43,358 nt of DNA from Limisphaerales bacterium (GTDB lineage Bacteria; Verrucomicrobiota; Verrucomicrobiia; Limisphaerales; AAA164-E04), in assembly GCA_024761205.1 (NCBI GenBank), contig JAMASS010000037.1, positions 1 to 43,358 of the forward strand. Direction: 5' to 3'. Of this stretch, positions 28,354-37,423 are shown one piece after another. How positions within the stretch are numbered: position 1 is the first letter of the stretch; each line of letters starts with the position of its first letter. Made by a program: the position numbers and the translations under genes. Under the pieces are notes generated by a model. The model saw only the letters and a program-made list of their open reading frames with translations, did not search any database and had not been told where the DNA came from.

Positions 28354-28818
28354 ATGACTACCCCGGCAGGCACAGGAGCGAATCGCTCCGGCGGACGGCT
28401 GGAAATGTTTGCCGCTGACATACTGGATGAGCATAATTACTTTGAAGTCATTCCAGTCAGGTTCTTCCCGGCAAGGGCAATGGAGCAGCCCCTCTTTGCC
28501 CGGCAATGTAAGGTTGGAAAGGACATCTATGGCAAGACCAAACGAGTGGACGTGATACTCTACCACCCTCGCCTGTGGAAAAATTGCCTGGTCATCCAAT
28601 CCAAATGGCAGTCATCACACGGGAGTGTAGAGGAAAAGTATCCCTTCGAGGTCTTGTCCATCGCCCAGAATGACTTTGACACAATCATCATCCTAGATGG
28701 CGGCGGCTATACGGACGGAGCTAAACAGTGGATAATAAACCAATCCGGCCAGAATCACTTAAAACATGTCTTTAACCAAGGCGAGTTCTCCCGCTTCGCC
28801 AGCCACGGCAGGATTTAG
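28354..28818 (+). CDS. PD-(D/E)XK-type nuclease, probable restriction partner of Dam
   Basis: 154 residues, intact. The N-terminus TGANRSGGRLEMFAADILDE is typical of small restriction-like nucleases. KRVDVILYHP gives a catalytic Asp (Asp66), followed by CLVIQSKWQSSHG, a beta strand with Gln82-Ser-Lys84 in the (D/E)xK position, and VEEKYPFEV. That is a PD-(D/E)XK variant with Gln in place of the acidic residue, a change known in several restriction enzymes. It has its own ATG, but its translation would be coupled to the small CPYC gene by a TGATG overlap in the flipped orientation. Here it is cut off from the operon promoter. Recognition of GATC is suggested only by the Dam partner. Confidence 0.65.
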   Translation: MTTPAGTGANRSGGRLEMFAADILDEHNYFEVIPVRFFPARAMEQPLFARQCKVGKDIYGKTKRVDVILYHPRLWKNCLVIQSKWQSSHGSVEEKYPFEVLSIAQNDFDTIIILDGGGYTDGAKQWIINQSGQNHLKHVFNQGEFSRFASHGRI

Positions 28819-29875
28819 GTCGTCAAGTGGGTAATTCCCCTTCTGAAAAGGTGCAGCAGGAACTTGTGCAGGAGGTCAGGGAAACGATTGTGCCAATCCA
28901 GAACAAGATGGAATTGGGTGATAAGAAGATCGATGTTTCGGCTATCGTGCGAAAGACTGCCGAGATGCGCATTTAGAAGTCCATCGACATTCCGAAGATC
29001 ACGGTTGTCCCTTCAGACGACCATGAAGGCTGTTACAGTCGTTCCGGTTGGATTTGACGGGAGTGAATTTCCAGCCCGTCTCGGAGAAGATTTTGCTTCA
29101 GCAATTAAGCAACCATAAACGCTGCACAATGAAGCAGGGAACTGTGATTTTTGAGAAAGCGCGACTTGAGGATTATATCGTTCATGGCCTGATCGACTTT
29201 AATGATATTTCCTACGATAACTATGCTGGACTGCTCTACGAGCTCGCTGAACAGGTCGTTGCCCACCTGCACGGTTATCTCAAGGACGAGGAGAAGCCCG
29301 CAAACGTGCTCCGGTATCATCAGCAAGACTTGGTGAATCGCGTGCATACACAGATGCAGTCGCACTACATTGAATCGGCAACATCCTATTCTGTTGACGT
29401 TACGAAGGGCTCCTACTCCCCGGGGGACATGAACTGCTCAATAGGCGGAGGTGAGAAGTGGCGCAATTTCCGAGAAGCCTTGTCGGAGGGCCAGAAAAAC
29501 AGGATCAAATCCATGATTTTCACCGGTTTTGAAAAATGCCTTTAGGAGGCGCAAAAATTCGACTCTGATTCAGAGTGCCGGTTCGCAGTGCTCCCGGAGA
29601 ATGACAAGAACATTGACAAGTGGTTCAAGCCAGCCAGAGGCGAAATCCGTATCTGCTACAGCCCCGACCGTGGATATATGCCGGATTTCGTGGTGGAGGC
29701 CGAAAACACTTGCTATCTCTGCGAACCCAAGCGCTCAAACCGAGATGCAGATGAGGAGGTTCAAGCGAAGTCCGCCACTGTTAAATGGTGCGAGTACTCG
29801 TCAAAACATGCAACGGAACATGGTGGGAAACCTTGGAAATACCCGCTGATTGCCCACGACTCCATTACCGAGTAA
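28819..29875 (+). pseudogene. Type III restriction enzyme Res subunit, C-terminal remnant
   Basis: Plus-strand frames carry the C-terminal region of a Res subunit: EKVQQELVQEVRETIVPIQN, KKIDVSAIVRKTAEMRI, TAG at 28974, KSIDIPKITVVPSDDHEG, a frameshift near 29040, then LTGVNFQPVSEKILLQQLSN and EDYIVHGLIDFNDISYDNYA. A second TAG at 29543 precedes KFDSDSECRFAVLPENDKNI. The nuclease domain is recognisable: YMPDFVVEAENTCYLCEPKR (Asp...ExK). The helicase motifs and the Mod partner are absent. Intact enzymes translocate on DNA and cut when two sites interact. Two nonsense codons and a frameshift show it is dead. Confidence 0.8.
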
Positions 29876-30075
29876 ATGACACTCGCCGGGCTGGAAGCGA
29901 GTTGTCTAGTCAGCAACTTGGGTCTTTCTAAATCATGAACCAGACGCACTTGAGAGGCAGTTCGGCGCGAATAGACTCGGGGAGTTTGGTTGGATTTGAC
30001 TTGAACTAGATGCATAGTTGAATTCAAGATTTCTAGGTGCAGCAGGCAGATCAACGCCTTTGTCCGAGAATTACA

Positions 30076-30813
30076 TTACGGACATTCTAATGAGATCGAT
30101 GAAATTTTCCCTGCGAGGTTGATCGCAAATCGCCTTGCGCTCGTTAACTCGCTTAAATCGCTCCACCGCGGTGACATCTGTTGAGGCGTCATTACGAGAG
30201 CGACGGCGTCGTATAGCTGCTCTTGAACAAGCCTTCTGCACAAAATCTCGTAACGGTTTGCATAGCCCGTGTTCCGGAATTCCGGAAAGATAGGGAAGTG
30301 CGGCGAACTAATCTTCCGGCGCTTTCTTGAGTCTGGGCAATCTTCAAGGACAAAGAAATAGCCTACAAAAGGCTTCATCGACTCAAGGAAAGCTTCTTCT
30401 CTGAACGCTTCTTTGATGTCAGATGCATTACCGAGAGCCTCTTCGACACGATTGTTGAAATTATTTCCGAATGAAGGGCCAACTTGAGATTTAAACTCGA
30501 TCGCAGCGATTAGTTGGTTTTTCCTGACTATTAAAAGGTCCCAATTTTTTGTAGGTCTGAAATATCCTGGAATGGTCAACATTTTTCTTCCATCTGTAAA
30601 TACGTCAAAATCGGAGAGGCCATTTGCGATAATTAGTTCTCTAACTAGATCACGGAACCCATCTAGATTTTTTCCAGCGGTCACGTTCGCTCGATTTCCC
30701 TGGTCAATGGTTCCTTTGGCTTTTTGGTTCTTCGCCGCCAATTCCCGAGCCGCCCAGAAGTGCTCAATGGCTTTTGGCATCAACCTTTCAAATGGCTCTA
30801 TTGACGCGCTCAT
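30076..30813 (-). CDS. PaeR7I/XhoI-family type II restriction endonuclease
   Basis: 245 residues, intact. The PaeR7I-family core is clear: YFRPTKNWDLLIVRKNQLIA then AIEFKSQVGPSFGNNFNNRV, giving catalytic Asp92, Glu106 and Lys108 (PD-(D/E)XK), followed by EEALGNASDI and FVGYFFVLEDCP. Members such as PaeR7I and XhoI recognise CTCGAG, so that is the expected target. Its ATG overlaps the methylase stop by 4 bases (30810-30813), so the two genes are translationally coupled with the methylase first, which favours protection before cutting. No separate controller gene was seen. Confidence 0.9.
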   Translation of the reverse strand: MSASIEPFERLMPKAIEHFWAARELAAKNQKAKGTIDQGNRANVTAGKNLDGFRDLVRELIIANGLSDFDVFTDGRKMLTIPGYFRPTKNWDLLIVRKNQLIAAIEFKSQVGPSFGNNFNNRVEEALGNASDIKEAFREEAFLESMKPFVGYFFVLEDCPDSRKRRKISSPHFPIFPEFRNTGYANRYEILCRRLVQEQLYDAVALVMTPQQMSPRWSDLSELTSARRFAINLAGKISSISLECP

Positions 30814-32537
30814 GGGATGGAACCCTCCAAAGCACTTCTTTCTGTGTTGCTGAGGCCAAGGAGTTTAGCGACAATAGCGCTAGAGGATTTGGAATCGAGT
30901 GCGATCGCGGCATCTCGTAGTCTACTGCGGCAAGGTTGGTCGAGTGAATTCCACCATGGTATTCGAATTCTACGAAGATGCTGAGCTTGGTAGCGCAGAT
31001 AGCCGCCTCGCATCTTTGTGGTGTAAGCACCGACGAACAACCGTGCCAGGCCAGACAATAGCACGGCTTGGAGGACTCGAAGGTCCCATGTCGTGGATGT
31101 AATGAAGTAGAAGTTGTGGTGAGGGTAGAGACCCAGGTCCTCATAGACAATTGTTGCTTCTCCTCGAATATCGGGAATCAAGAGCTTCGGAACTGTTGCT
31201 AACTGTGGATAGATACGATCAATGGTGCGATACCAATTCTTCGCGTTCCTTTTTGCAACGTTTCGTCCCTTGATTGCTAGTTCATGATCTCGAAAAAATT
31301 TGGCCATTCTCGGAAATTTATCAAAGGCGGCCAAGCTTCCGTTTTCAAGAAACGGATTTACGATCCCGGTTCCCGTCCATTGGATGCTTCCATTTTTTAT
31401 GTCTCGCGTGACGGCAAGCTTAAGTTTTCTACCCGGTTCAACAGCCAGGCTTGCGAACGGCTGGGTGTAAATTCTATCTGCGCCGGTCGCAACACCAATT
31501 CGGACTTCGGCACCTGCTTGTTCCACCAAGGGAAGCTCAGATTCAAGCCTTCGCACTAAGTTGGTCGTTGGATCTGTGTTCAATATCCATGGAGCTCCAT
31601 TTCGGTCAACGCCTTCGATTTCCTGAATATGAGCGGTATTCGCTAGTGATTTGGCCTTTATCTCCTTTACGAGATTGCGCAGCTCGCTCAGGTTTCTGTC
31701 AAGCTTTGCGATCCGTGTACGTGTGCCTTTTGCACGTTTGATAACCGCAACCGAGGGGTAAGCAGAAACCTCTTGGTGAAAAGCATCGGCGTCTGTCATC
31801 GAAATGTAGTGCTCAAGGTGATAATCCCGAGATATCAGCTCACGAAGTGGGCGTCCGTATTTGTTCTTTGTCCACCTGTCCGCGCAAATGAATCCGAGTA
31901 GTCCATTTTTACCGAGCAGCGAGAGGGACTTCTCTGTGAATGCAACGTATAGGTCCGCTCTGTCGCACATCGTGAGGAAGCGTTTGCGGTATTCTTTAAG
32001 GAGAACATTGGGGATAGCCTCTTGCCTGACATACGGAGGATTCCCTACCACGAAATCGAACGACGAGGAGTTCAAGTCACTAAACAGGAAATCACCACAC
32101 TGGAGCCAAGCATCCACTATTGAGCGAGCGTTATGATTCGAAAACCCTGCTTCTTCCAATCTGTTAAGAAGCTTGAGTTTGACGTGTTCAAATGAATCAC
32201 GGTGGAGTTCCACTGCCCGAATCGAGCTTTTCAGGAGGTCGAGGGTCTCAGATTTAATAGTTGGAGGATCGAAATCTTGCGTGAATTTCTTCAGGAGGCG
32301 GTTCACGATCTCGACTAGAAACTCTCCATGACCAAATGATGGTTCGAGGATCCGTTTGAGGTATAATTCTTTCTGTGATGTGTAGCCGACGAGACTCAGG
32401 ATGAAGCAAACAACTTCACGTTTCGTGAATATCGCTCCTCTGTCTTCTTGGCCAGAAGAAGACAAACGGTCTAGTGCATGGGCAATAGGTTCAAACTCTT
32501 CAGGTTTTAACAAGTCAGGGATATTCGTCATGGGCAT
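30810..32537 (-). CDS. N6-adenine DNA methyltransferase of the PaeR7I/XhoI type
   Basis: 575 residues from the ATG at 32537 (MPMTNIPDLLKPEEF); the frame opens to 32615, but the upstream residues look unlike the family. SAM motif I is ILEPSFGHGEFL and the catalytic motif IV is FDFVVGNPPYVRQEA (NPPY), the gamma-class order with the target-recognition domain C-terminal. Downstream elements WYRTIDRIYPQL and KLLIPDIRGEATIVYEDLGL match M.PaeR7I-type enzymes. It should methylate adenine in CTCGAG and protect the chromosome from the coupled nuclease. The frame is intact. Confidence 0.9.
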   Translation of the reverse strand: MPMTNIPDLLKPEEFEPIAHALDRLSSSGQEDRGAIFTKREVVCFILSLVGYTSQKELYLKRILEPSFGHGEFLVEIVNRLLKKFTQDFDPPTIKSETLDLLKSSIRAVELHRDSFEHVKLKLLNRLEEAGFSNHNARSIVDAWLQCGDFLFSDLNSSSFDFVVGNPPYVRQEAIPNVLLKEYRKRFLTMCDRADLYVAFTEKSLSLLGKNGLLGFICADRWTKNKYGRPLRELISRDYHLEHYISMTDADAFHQEVSAYPSVAVIKRAKGTRTRIAKLDRNLSELRNLVKEIKAKSLANTAHIQEIEGVDRNGAPWILNTDPTTNLVRRLESELPLVEQAGAEVRIGVATGADRIYTQPFASLAVEPGRKLKLAVTRDIKNGSIQWTGTGIVNPFLENGSLAAFDKFPRMAKFFRDHELAIKGRNVAKRNAKNWYRTIDRIYPQLATVPKLLIPDIRGEATIVYEDLGLYPHHNFYFITSTTWDLRVLQAVLLSGLARLFVGAYTTKMRGGYLRYQAQHLRRIRIPWWNSLDQPCRSRLRDAAIALDSKSSSAIVAKLLGLSNTERSALEGSIP

Positions 32538-32855
32538 GTCGTGCCGTGTGTCCGTGAATTGATTATTGGTTTGTTTTGTGGTGGCGAAGAACTCAAGGGA
32601 GTTTAGGTATCTCAATACTGAAATTCAAGGCTGAGCATGCATGGGCGATTGGTCAATCTGTTCAGTCGTTTCTGACATCGCCCCCAGGAGGGCGAAGCCC
32701 AAAGCACAATTACTGAGGAAAGAGATGTATCTTTTGGGTGTGAGCAACTCAAGCAGTGCAATGAACGACGATATATGGCAGATGATTTTGGATTGGCGAG
32801 AGCTTAGGTTTGCTGCTGTTCAATGTCCAGTATCAGTCGTATGGTTGCGGAACTC

Positions 32856-33782
32856 ATGAAGACGTATTCGTTTCGTTTGGCCGGTTTGCTTTCGGTCTTA
32901 TGTTTGTGCGGTCACACCTCGATATTTGCCCAAGGATTACGAGTCATTGAAGGCCAGGATAAGGTTGAGATCGTGGGTGACATCTCTTATGCGGAGAATG
33001 ACAACCCAAGACAGACGTTGGATTTGTTACTGCCCAAGGTGCGGCAAGATGAGCATCGATTGCCTGTCCTAGCCTATATTCATGGCGGAGGTTGGCGGGC
33101 CGGGAACAAACGGGGCGGGCGTTGGCATTTGATGAAGTATGTTGCCGGAGGGAAATTTGCCGGTGTCACGATCGGTTATCGATTGAGCGGTGAGGCGATT
33201 TGGCCGGCTCAGATTCATGATTGCAAGGCTGGTATCCGCTGGATTCGAGCGAATGCTGACCTGTATGGGCTCGATCCGGATCGAATCTTGGTCTGGGGAC
33301 ATTCTGCAGGCGGGCACTTGTCCAGCATGTTGGGAACAAGCGGGGATGTCGAGGAGTTGGAAGGAACAATTGGGCGCCATCTTGAAATGAGCAGTCGAGT
33401 GCAGGCCGTCGCCAATTTTTATGGGCCGTCCGATTTCCTTCAGATGGACGCGTACCGTCTGCCAGAAGGTTTGATCCATGAAGCTGCGGAGTCGCCGGAA
33501 TCCATGTTGATCGGTGGGCCGATTCAAGAACATCCGGAGAAAGTTGCCATGGCCAACCCAATCATTTTTGTGTCCAAAGATGATCCTGTCTTCCTTAGCA
33601 TCCACGGTACCCAAGATCGTTTGGTTCCTGCTCATCAGAGTGTGATACTGCACGAGGCGCTGCAAAAGGCGGGCGTATTGACGGAGATTTACCTCGTTAA
33701 GGGCGGCGGGCATGGACGATTTCAAGATCCTGAAGTGATCAAAAGACAAGACGCGTTCTTTGAACGATTTCGCAATCAGTAG
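32856..33782 (+). CDS. Secreted alpha/beta hydrolase, BD-FAE-like esterase
   Basis: 308 residues from the ATG at 32856, chosen because it gives a signal peptide (LAGLLSVLCLCGHTSIFAQG); the frame opens to 32823. The fold markers are present: oxyanion region YIHGGGWRAG (HGGGW at about 76-80), nucleophile elbow WGHSAGGHLSSM (Ser150), Asp254 in HGTQDRLVPA and His286 in KGGGHGRF. BD-FAE-type enzymes remove acyl or feruloyl groups from plant or algal polysaccharides, so a polysaccharide-related role outside the cytoplasm fits the sulfatase further on. The true substrate is unknown. Confidence 0.85.
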   Translation: MKTYSFRLAGLLSVLCLCGHTSIFAQGLRVIEGQDKVEIVGDISYAENDNPRQTLDLLLPKVRQDEHRLPVLAYIHGGGWRAGNKRGGRWHLMKYVAGGKFAGVTIGYRLSGEAIWPAQIHDCKAGIRWIRANADLYGLDPDRILVWGHSAGGHLSSMLGTSGDVEELEGTIGRHLEMSSRVQAVANFYGPSDFLQMDAYRLPEGLIHEAAESPESMLIGGPIQEHPEKVAMANPIIFVSKDDPVFLSIHGTQDRLVPAHQSVILHEALQKAGVLTEIYLVKGGGHGRFQDPEVIKRQDAFFERFRNQ

Positions 33783-33932
33783 TCGAAGTTATTGGGGGCG
33801 GTCGATTGGATGGGTGATTTCATGCCGCAAAGCGTCGAGCGAGAGTCTCTCGATCCGCTTTTGTCCATGGTGTAGCCTGTGTCGAGGGACGCTACCAAGA
33901 GTAACGTTGTGTGATTTCCTGAACTGTGCACG

Positions 33933-34649
33933 TCAGTGAATCAAATGAAACACGACTTTGACTCGCATCCGAATCGGGATTGTTCCCAATGAAAGAGAGT
34001 CACCACTCTCGTCCGCATCAGCCATGATGCGCCTTGAGCGGACGTTGTTTAGTGCGGAGCGAATATCCTCGTTTCGGGTCGCTTCTTCTTCAATCATGAG
34101 CGGCTCGCCTAGGTCGGAATCTAAAGTATTGGCCAGGGCTTCCGCCTTTCTTTTCGCGGCCTTTAGCGCCTGCATACGAGTCATTTCTTGGATTTCAATT
34201 CGCTTCGACGTATCAAACGAGATACCGTTGACGGAGATGGATTCCAGCTTGCTGAGTCCGATCCAAAGGGGGCGATAGGCCTCAAGCGTTCCCGATTCAA
34301 AGGCGATGGTGGTGACTGCGTAGTAACCCTTCTTGATTCGGTTGCCGAGGCGATAGTCCCAATCTTCGGCAAGTTGAACTTGGGACGTTTGAATTTTTTT
34401 CTCATCGATTTCCTGATCGTGAAGAAATCCGATCACTTTGGTGACGGCCTTGTCATGTTTAATGGCTGCTTCGTTGACAGTCTTCCCATTGGTCCGTACG
34501 GAGAGTTGCCAGCGCATCAGATCCGGCACCACCTCAGTGGTCGCGGTCCCATAGACTGAAACGTGGGGGATGTCAAAGTGGGCAGCCCGAAGAGCGGTAG
34601 GAAGGAAGAGAGTAATTAAAACCAAACCCAGGATTAGGCTTCTTTTCAT
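33933..34649 (-). CDS. SIMPL-domain (DUF541) protein
   Basis: 238 residues from ATG 34649, which begins with a signal peptide (KRSLILGLVLITLFLPTALR); an in-frame start at 34700 is less suitable. The SIMPL-domain markers are VYGTATTEVVPDLMRWQLSV at the start and QALKAAKRKAEALANTLDSD in the middle, followed by the linker IRMRVKVVFHL. The family is periplasmic or outer-membrane associated (YggE/BP26-like) and of uncertain function. The gene is intact. Confidence 0.85.
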   Translation of the reverse strand: MKRSLILGLVLITLFLPTALRAAHFDIPHVSVYGTATTEVVPDLMRWQLSVRTNGKTVNEAAIKHDKAVTKVIGFLHDQEIDEKKIQTSQVQLAEDWDYRLGNRIKKGYYAVTTIAFESGTLEAYRPLWIGLSKLESISVNGISFDTSKRIEIQEMTRMQALKAAKRKAEALANTLDSDLGEPLMIEEEATRNEDIRSALNNVRSRRIMADADESGDSLSLGTIPIRMRVKVVFHLIH

Positions 34650-34715
34650 GTCCGCAAGATACGCCATTGTCGATGAGAGTTCAAGGAGCCCGCCGTACAT
34701 GAGTGGTCGGTTGGG

Positions 34716-35290
34716 TTAGTCCTTCGGTTTGGAGGAGAAATACTCGGGTTCATTACCAATCTTCCACTTGACGTTACAACCAGGTTCCTAGTCGGCGTCA
34801 ATAGCCCGCCCTCAAGAAGGGCATATACATGGCATTTTTCAAATCTTGGCCGGTGTTGGAAGACGGGTTACCCGGGCGGGCATTATTAAATTGACCGTGG
34901 TAGACTAGGCGATGATCGGCATCAAAGAGGAAAAAGTCCGGCGTGCAAGCGGCGCGATAGGCTTTGCCGACGGCTTGCGTTTCACCATACAGGTAGGGAA
35001 AAGGGTAATTTACCAACTCGATTTCGGATTTCATTTTCTCGGGGCCATCGTCGGGATACTTTTCCGCATCATTGGTATTGATCGCCACGATCGCGATACC
35101 CTTGAGCAGAGAGTCTCGACCCATTTCCGCAAACGCCGCTCGGATATGGATGACATAAGGGCAGCGATTGCAGATGAACCGACGAGGAGACCCTTGGAGT
35201 CCCGGAAATCGGTGCTCGACACGATCTTGCCGTCAGTATCTGGAAGTGCGAAATCCGGCGCCGAGGTGCAGACCTCTCTGAACGGCTTAA
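34716..35290 (-). pseudogene. Thioredoxin-family/redoxin protein pseudogene
   Basis: Starting near 35265: TSAPDFALPDTDGKIVSSTD (the AhpC/TSA start), a frameshift, then FICNRCPYVIHIRAA (a CxxC-like active-site region of the CNHCPYV type), then an intact stretch MGRDSLLKGIAIVAINTNDA, FPYLYGETQAVGKAYRAACT, PDFFLFDADHRLVYHGQFNN and AMYMPFLRAGY, a stop, and a final shifted CNVKWKIGNEPEYF, the usual family C-terminus. At least two lesions. Intact members are ResA-like thiol-disulfide proteins of unknown partner. Confidence 0.7.
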
Positions 35291-35848
35291 ACCCTCGGAG
35301 GGAGGGTGCTTTCCGGGGGAAAAGACCGGTTTCCACGGGTTTGTCAACTTTTCCGCGCGGAAATGCGGCATGGATCGGGCTTCGACCTGAGCCGTTAAGC
35401 ATGGGTTGGCGAACGACTACCCGGAGGAGCCTCGGCGGACGCCTAATCGCCATTCTCCAAGCGAGTGAATCGTACTGTTAAAAACCACAGCTCCCCGCTG
35501 CGGCGGGTGCTATCCAACCGGTCCTTGGACGCCTTCACAGTGAAGAATATCCGGGCGCCAGCGAGGGTGCTCGCCGTCCGTCAACACCGCTGAGAAAAAC
35601 TGAAAAAATCACGGTTCCTCCTTACCGGGCTCCAGCCGCGAGGCCTTGCGGAAAAGGTCCCCGGTAAGCAGCATCGGGCGAGCCCAGAGGAATGGATGGA
35701 ATTCTAAAAGCTTATGCAATGATAAATTATAGGCCCGACCGGCAGTGGGTGATGCTTCACCTCGGGCGCGCGGATGAGGGCGCGCGGATGAATCTGTTGT
35801 CCATATTCCAACTCCGGTTATTGGCGCTGTAGAACGGGGCGGAAGGGG
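35291..35848. other. Non-coding spacer with a short tandem duplication
   Basis: About 560 bases without a supportable gene. A 14-base unit GGGCGCGCGGATGA is tandemly duplicated at about 35764-35791. Some segments resemble broken frames, but none could be assigned. Confidence 0.35.
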
Positions 35849-36146
35849 TTGTCGCCCCGCGTTGCCGAGTCCTTGTCCGGCAAGGGCATTCTCCGTTTCC
35901 GGCCAGGGGCTGTTGAAAAGCAGGGCACCCTTCCGATTACCGATGAATACCGCGCCTATCGCCCCGTTCCGGTTTTCGGCGCGCCGTCATCAATCACGCC
36001 CTCGCTTATGCGGAAGGGCTCATCAACACGATTGAAGGCCAAGCCCTGATAAAACGGGCTTGGGTCGCTCCGCCACTACAGCAAACGTTGTATGCTGCTT
36101 TTCATCGCTGAGGCGATCTGGAAATACAACAAGGGGATCGCCTTTG
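35849..36146 (+). mobile_element. IS1595-family transposase C-terminal fragment
   Basis: Frames read LPITDEYRAYRPVPVFG (second catalytic Asp region), AVINHALAYAEGLINTIEGQ and ALIKRAW (final Glu region, usually HTNTIEGFWSLLKR), then SLRHYSKRCMLLFIAEAIWK and YNK. That is the end of an ISXO2-like DDE transposase, with frameshifts and a small deletion. The N-terminal half is gone. It adjoins the methyltransferase pseudogene. Confidence 0.7.
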
Positions 36147-36147
36147 C

Positions 36148-37281
36148 TTGCTTGATGCGGCGGGCGCTCGCGTGAGCCGGATCAATCAGCTTTATTACGG
36201 CGATTGCCTGACTGTTATGCAGGATAAATTGGGGCCGGGCAGCACGGACCTGATTTACCTCGACCCGCCCTTCAACTCGAACAGGGCCTACAACGCCATC
36301 TATAAAAACGAGACCGGGCGTCCTTTGCCGGAACAGGTCGAGGTCTTTTGCGATCAATGGACGTTGGACGGTGAGCGGATTCACGCCATCGAGCAGTTGC
36401 CGGTGCTCATGCGGGAACCCGGCATTGATGATGACACCGCAGAGTTTTGGCGGCTTTGGATGAAGTCCCTGCGCCGGACGGACCCGAGGTTGTTGGCTTA
36501 TCTCTCTTATATGACGGAGCGGCTCCTGCCTATGCGCGGCATCCTCAAACCCACCGGGCATTTACCTGCATTGCGACCCGACTGCCAGCCATTATATCAA
36601 GGTGATGTTGCACGGCGTGTTCGGGCACAGGAATTTCAGGAATGAATCGTGTGGGCGTATCGCACCGGCGGAGCGAGCAAACGGCATTGGCCGCGCAAGC
36701 ACGATGTGCCACTGTTTTATACAAAGTCCGGTTTGTATAAGCATCACCTTATTCAAGAACAAATCTTTTACCATAAGCCATTCTTCAGCGAACAGGTTGA
36801 TGAACAAGGGCGCTATTTTGCAGATGTTTAAAATATATGGGACGATATAAAAGCCATTATCAATATATCTAAAGAACGCCTCGGCTATCCTACGCAGAAG
36901 CCCTTGGCGTTGTTGGAGCGCATCATCAAGGCGAGCTCGAATGAGGGTGATGTGGTGTTCGACCCGTTCTGTGGGTGCGCCACCACCTTGGAGGCGGCGC
37001 ATAGCTTGAAACGCCGCCGGATCGGAAGCGACATCGCCATCCACACCATCAAGCGCGAGATGGAGAAGGCCGGAACCCTGAAAGTCAGAGGCAAACGTCA
37101 CCCGCGTCTGCAACTCTTGAGCGTGCCGGACATATTGGCAGGGCGCCGCTTCAAATTGCCGGAGGCGCCCGCCGCACGTGGGTCCAAGCAAACGCAATTG
37201 ATGCTAAGTGAAGGGAAGGGACTTCATGACCAGAACTTGTCATTGCGTAAATCAAAAGCTCGAAATCCTAATCACCCTTGA
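36148..37281 (+). pseudogene. Site-specific DNA methyltransferase (beta-class-like) pseudogene
   Basis: The first frame reads QLYYGDCLTVMQDKLGPGST, DLIYLDPPFNSNRAYNAIYK (catalytic DPPF) and PRLLAYLSYMTERLLPMRGI, then loses frame near 36560. The second reads WAYRTGGASKRHWPRKHDVP and KPFFSEQVDEQGRYFADV, ending in TAA where the family continues YIRDVWDDI. The third contains ERLGYPTQKPLALLERIIKA and VVFDPFCGCATTLEAAHSLK (motif I). The order IV then I is that of beta-class N4/N6 methyltransferases. At least one frameshift and one nonsense codon. No cognate nuclease was recognised beside it. Confidence 0.75.
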
Positions 37282-37423
37282 GGTCGGTATTGATCTCCGG
37301 TTTTCGCCATTCCTTTGTGCTAGGTCTTTGGATCCTTCATCATTCGGCTGCGGTCCCAGTGCTAAATTGCGAAGAATAGCACGCCGTCCCCTGATTCGGG
37401 CACCGAAGACTCGGCCCGAACGT

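Noticed and set aside
27699-28421. Dam C-terminal frame as a complete minus-strand gene from 28421
   Set aside because: Its first codons are antisense to the nuclease gene; without the N-terminal motif I it cannot be a working methylase.
32641-32859. 72-residue frame before the esterase
   Set aside because: No motif, overlaps the esterase start, and no convincing ribosome binding site.
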